Part shown: in pieces, positions 61,701 to 64,000 of the stretch
Numbering within the stretch: the stretch's first letter is position 1
Layout of the letters: each line of letters starts with the position of its first letter
Assembly: GCF_035083965.1 (NCBI RefSeq)
Contig: NC_089727.1
Span: 5,275,501-5,339,500 of the forward strand
Direction: 5' to 3'
Origin: Branchiostoma lanceolatum
Taxonomy: Eukaryota > Chordata > Leptocardii > Amphioxiformes > Branchiostomatidae
Length of the DNA: 64,000 nt
Program-made: the position numbers and the translations under genes
Notes under the pieces: model-generated
The model's database searches: none
The model's input: the letters and a program-made list of their open reading frames with translations, nothing else
Told to the model about the DNA's origin: nothing

Positions 61701-62810
61701 CCTGTGTCAAATGATGGATATCCCCCTCATTGCCATCACCAAGGCTGATAAATGATATCGCAGGGCGATTTTCGATTCCATTAACTAGAGCAGCCCCTGC
61801 AAAATCAATTGTTATTGTAATCTGCTGAATTATCATAGGATTTTGTCGCTCATGTCTGTACAATAATGACCGTACAGGTGGTTGGTTAGGTGTACAATAG
61901 GCATTGATGGCACACAGTTAAGCCCTGCTAATGGTAAGAAGTGGATCAATATTCAATAAAGTGAGCGGTAAGGGAGTTATAACTTTTGAAACAGGCGCCA
62001 GAGAAGTTCATCATTAGATGCTTATATTGTGCATCAATATCTGCATACAGAGAGGAGCAGCATGCCGTGGACTGAATTACAGTTATTTAGATAGGAGCTG
62101 GATCGGAGACCAATCTTGAAAACCCATTTCACAGGCCTTGGGTTTCAACTATAACTTGCAGAATGAGCTAGAAGCTCATTTCGTTTGTGAATACTACTTT
62201 CAGTAAATGTTAGGTTTATCCCTTGCAATCGTTTGTCTTTACAGCTGTTCTAGTGATGTTATATGTTGCTTGCTCCAAGTGCAGTTATACAGTTAAACAG
62301 TTATGCCTGGGGAAGACCACTCACGTGACATTATAAAATCTGGTCTATGTCGACAGTATTCTTATGCTTGGTTCAATAGGAACAAATAAGAAAAGGAGTC
62401 ACATTGCCCAGGTGGTCCTTATGTAAAAGTGGTCATTTGTACACTGGTTTGACTGTAACTATGAGTATATGTCTGTTTCCACTTCTCTAGGTCTAGCAGC
62501 AGCCATATACATTTAGTGTGATGTATCACAGATACTTCTGAATCAGTTCCTGGCTTCTTGAGTAAACCCTGTTTTCCAAACATGTAAACACATTACATGT
62601 GAGACAAGCCTGTAAGTCTGTCAGGAGTAAACAGTTGTGCTGAGAGAAGTAAACCATGTATTGGTTCCCACTCTGTTGCTATCCACTGATCGTTTGTTCC
62701 TAGGGATGCCAGTCCTTGTAACACTTCACACAAAAGCCCACTACCTCAACTGTCAACAGGTTGGAACTGGTTTCTTCCTTTGGCAAGGGCATCCAGGAAG
62801 TATTTAGACC
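58720..62810. other. Noncoding sequence, no gene seen
   Basis: AT-rich DNA with a (GTT)n microsatellite near 59663-59698 and a short duplicated GATGACTGTATGTTTGGT at 59968-60012. Open frames are short and unconvincing. Confidence 0.45.
62410..62460. mobile_element. Repeat end related to 13395-13625
   Basis: GGTGGTCCTTATG...AAGTGGTC...GGTTTGACTGTA parallels AGGTGGCCGCTATG...GGTGACCGC...GGTTTGACTGTA at 13580-13627. Confidence 0.35.
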
Positions 62811-62814
62811 AACC

Positions 62815-62900
62815 TAGTCTGGATGCCAGACCTCCAAACTCTAAAATATCTATCCAACATGATAGATATTTTAGAGTTTAGGGGTCTGGCATACAGTCTA
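62815..62900. mobile_element. Palindromic MITE, TAGTCTGG variant, with 9-bp duplication
   Basis: TAGTCTGGATGCCAGACC and the right arm ending GGGTCTGGCATACAGTCTA enclose an inner hairpin AAATATCTATC/GATAGATATTT. AGACCAACC flanks both ends (62806-62814, 62901-62909). Confidence 0.75.
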
Positions 62901-62909
62901 AGACCAACC

Positions 62910-64000
62910 TTTTACTGTAATTACCATTTCCTTATGTTTTGAATTGTCCTTGACCCCCAATCCTTTTGATTTTATTAAAACAAATCTTTTCCGTTTTAGC
63001 GACTATACTATAGTGTTACCAACTCACACTCACTAACCAGTCTAATGTCTTTACTGCAACATTGAATTTGATGAGAGGTAAGCTCTAGGTCAGCTAGATT
63101 TCTTTTTTTTGTGCTTGCTGTAAACCACGTAATTCCATATATGTGGCCCCAACATAGCTGTCTTGATATAACTTCCTCAGTAGTTGCTGTGCTCCTCAGC
63201 AAGTGTACTTGCTGAAGTAGCATGTAAGATAGACCCCCTATGACCAGCCATGTTGACATTATTTATCAGTACTTATGTTTGACATGCTCCTGTAGTGTGA
63301 GTAGAAACACTTCAATTAGGGACAGGATAGATTTGTTTGATCCTTGTTTGATGATAACCTGTGGGTGTGTCTGTGGTCACATTTGGTGGTGCATTTAACT
63401 TTAGCTCAGCCATAAGACTTTGTTGTTTCAGCAGTTTTTAATGTCTGAACCTAAAGATCGGATGAGGTCCACTGTATGTAAAAGCTAGTCACTGTAAGAT
63501 GACACCTCTCTAACTGATCCTAGTCCAGTCAAAGGCAAAGCTTCATACAGTATGCCTGTTTTCAATGTTAGATATTAGCTTTGTTGTAACTAGACAGTTG
63601 AACTTCCACTGACATAGTTATCCCCTCGCCAATTAGTTGTAATGGCCATCTGACCTGGCCTTCACTACAGTAAAATTTGTAGCACCACTAGTGTGATTAA
63701 GTAACAGGTGCATTGGATTTTCACCTCTGCCTGGACAGCTAAGCAAGGAGGTGAAGACTCGGACTTCAGTCTGTAATAGCCTTGGTTTTATTCAAAGTAT
63801 TGATATTTTTCCGCTGTTATTTGTCTTCTTCTTCTTACAACACCAGGAAAGCAAATGACCTGTCTAGTTGGTTCCCCTGTTACCCCCAAGATTTATTACC
63901 AGTTAAGGCTTTCATTTTAAGTGTGGCAAATGGAGAGATTTGAAGTCTTGGCTCTCGTCTATCTGGCTTGGAGCCATGCATATCTGCAGGAAGCACTGAG
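62910..64000. other. Noncoding sequence to window end
   Basis: No open frame with family features, no splice-phase series and no repeat structure recognised. Confidence 0.45.

Overview
This looks like a piece of an animal nuclear genome, most likely a cephalochordate (amphioxus, Branchiostoma). It has spliced genes with long AT-rich introns, eukaryotic tRNA genes, a SLAIN-family microtubule gene whose termini closely match the vertebrate proteins, an orphan-type homeobox gene, and many short inverted-repeat transposons. The species call is inference. All exon models were built by hand from splice signals, reading phase and remembered family features, with no database search.

Layout. 1-2.47 kb: nothing recognised. 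2.48-5.32 kb, minus strand: a four-exon gene for a divergent homeodomain protein (284 aa). 5.4-9.7 kb: its upstream region, with a GC-rich proximal part, a cluster of homeodomain-type binding words near 6.94 kb and several miniature transposons. 9.75 and 10.17 kb: two divergently placed tRNA-Thr(AGT) genes. 11.0-44.3 kb, plus strand: one large SLAIN gene of 13 coding exons. Its introns hold a 3.4-kb Harbinger-like element (19.5-22.9 kb), other MITEs, LINE tails, a tRNA-Arg pseudogene and minisatellites. 44.3-64 kb: no convincing coding gene, but a CpG-rich candidate first exon near 54.65-54.95 kb, a GC-rich inverted-repeat element (55.6-56.3 kb), an 830-bp near-palindrome (57.87-58.70 kb) and tandem repeats.

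The SLAIN gene is the most informative locus. All exon phases join into one reading frame of 1,238 codons ending in a SLAIN-like C-terminus. Exon 6 is a 2,229-nt phase-1/phase-1 exon. Its last residues (VARLQEES) repeat the end of exon 5 (MARIQEES), and both are followed by the same donor, so skipping exon 6 would give an ordinary ~495-aa SLAIN protein and including it a 1,238-aa one. Two splice sites of the same gene lie inside tandem repeats: the exon 2 acceptor sits in a 43-bp array with three decoy acceptors, and the exon 4 donor sits in a ~75-bp array with decoy donors. The last two exons carry five S/T-G-I-P motifs and are preceded by similar intron sequence, which suggests exon duplication.

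The transposons fall into recognisable groups: TTA/TAA-duplicating Harbinger-like elements, palindromes beginning TAGCCTGG with 9-bp target duplications, GGGCCCGGCC-type inverted repeats, and a long foldback or Mutator-like element.
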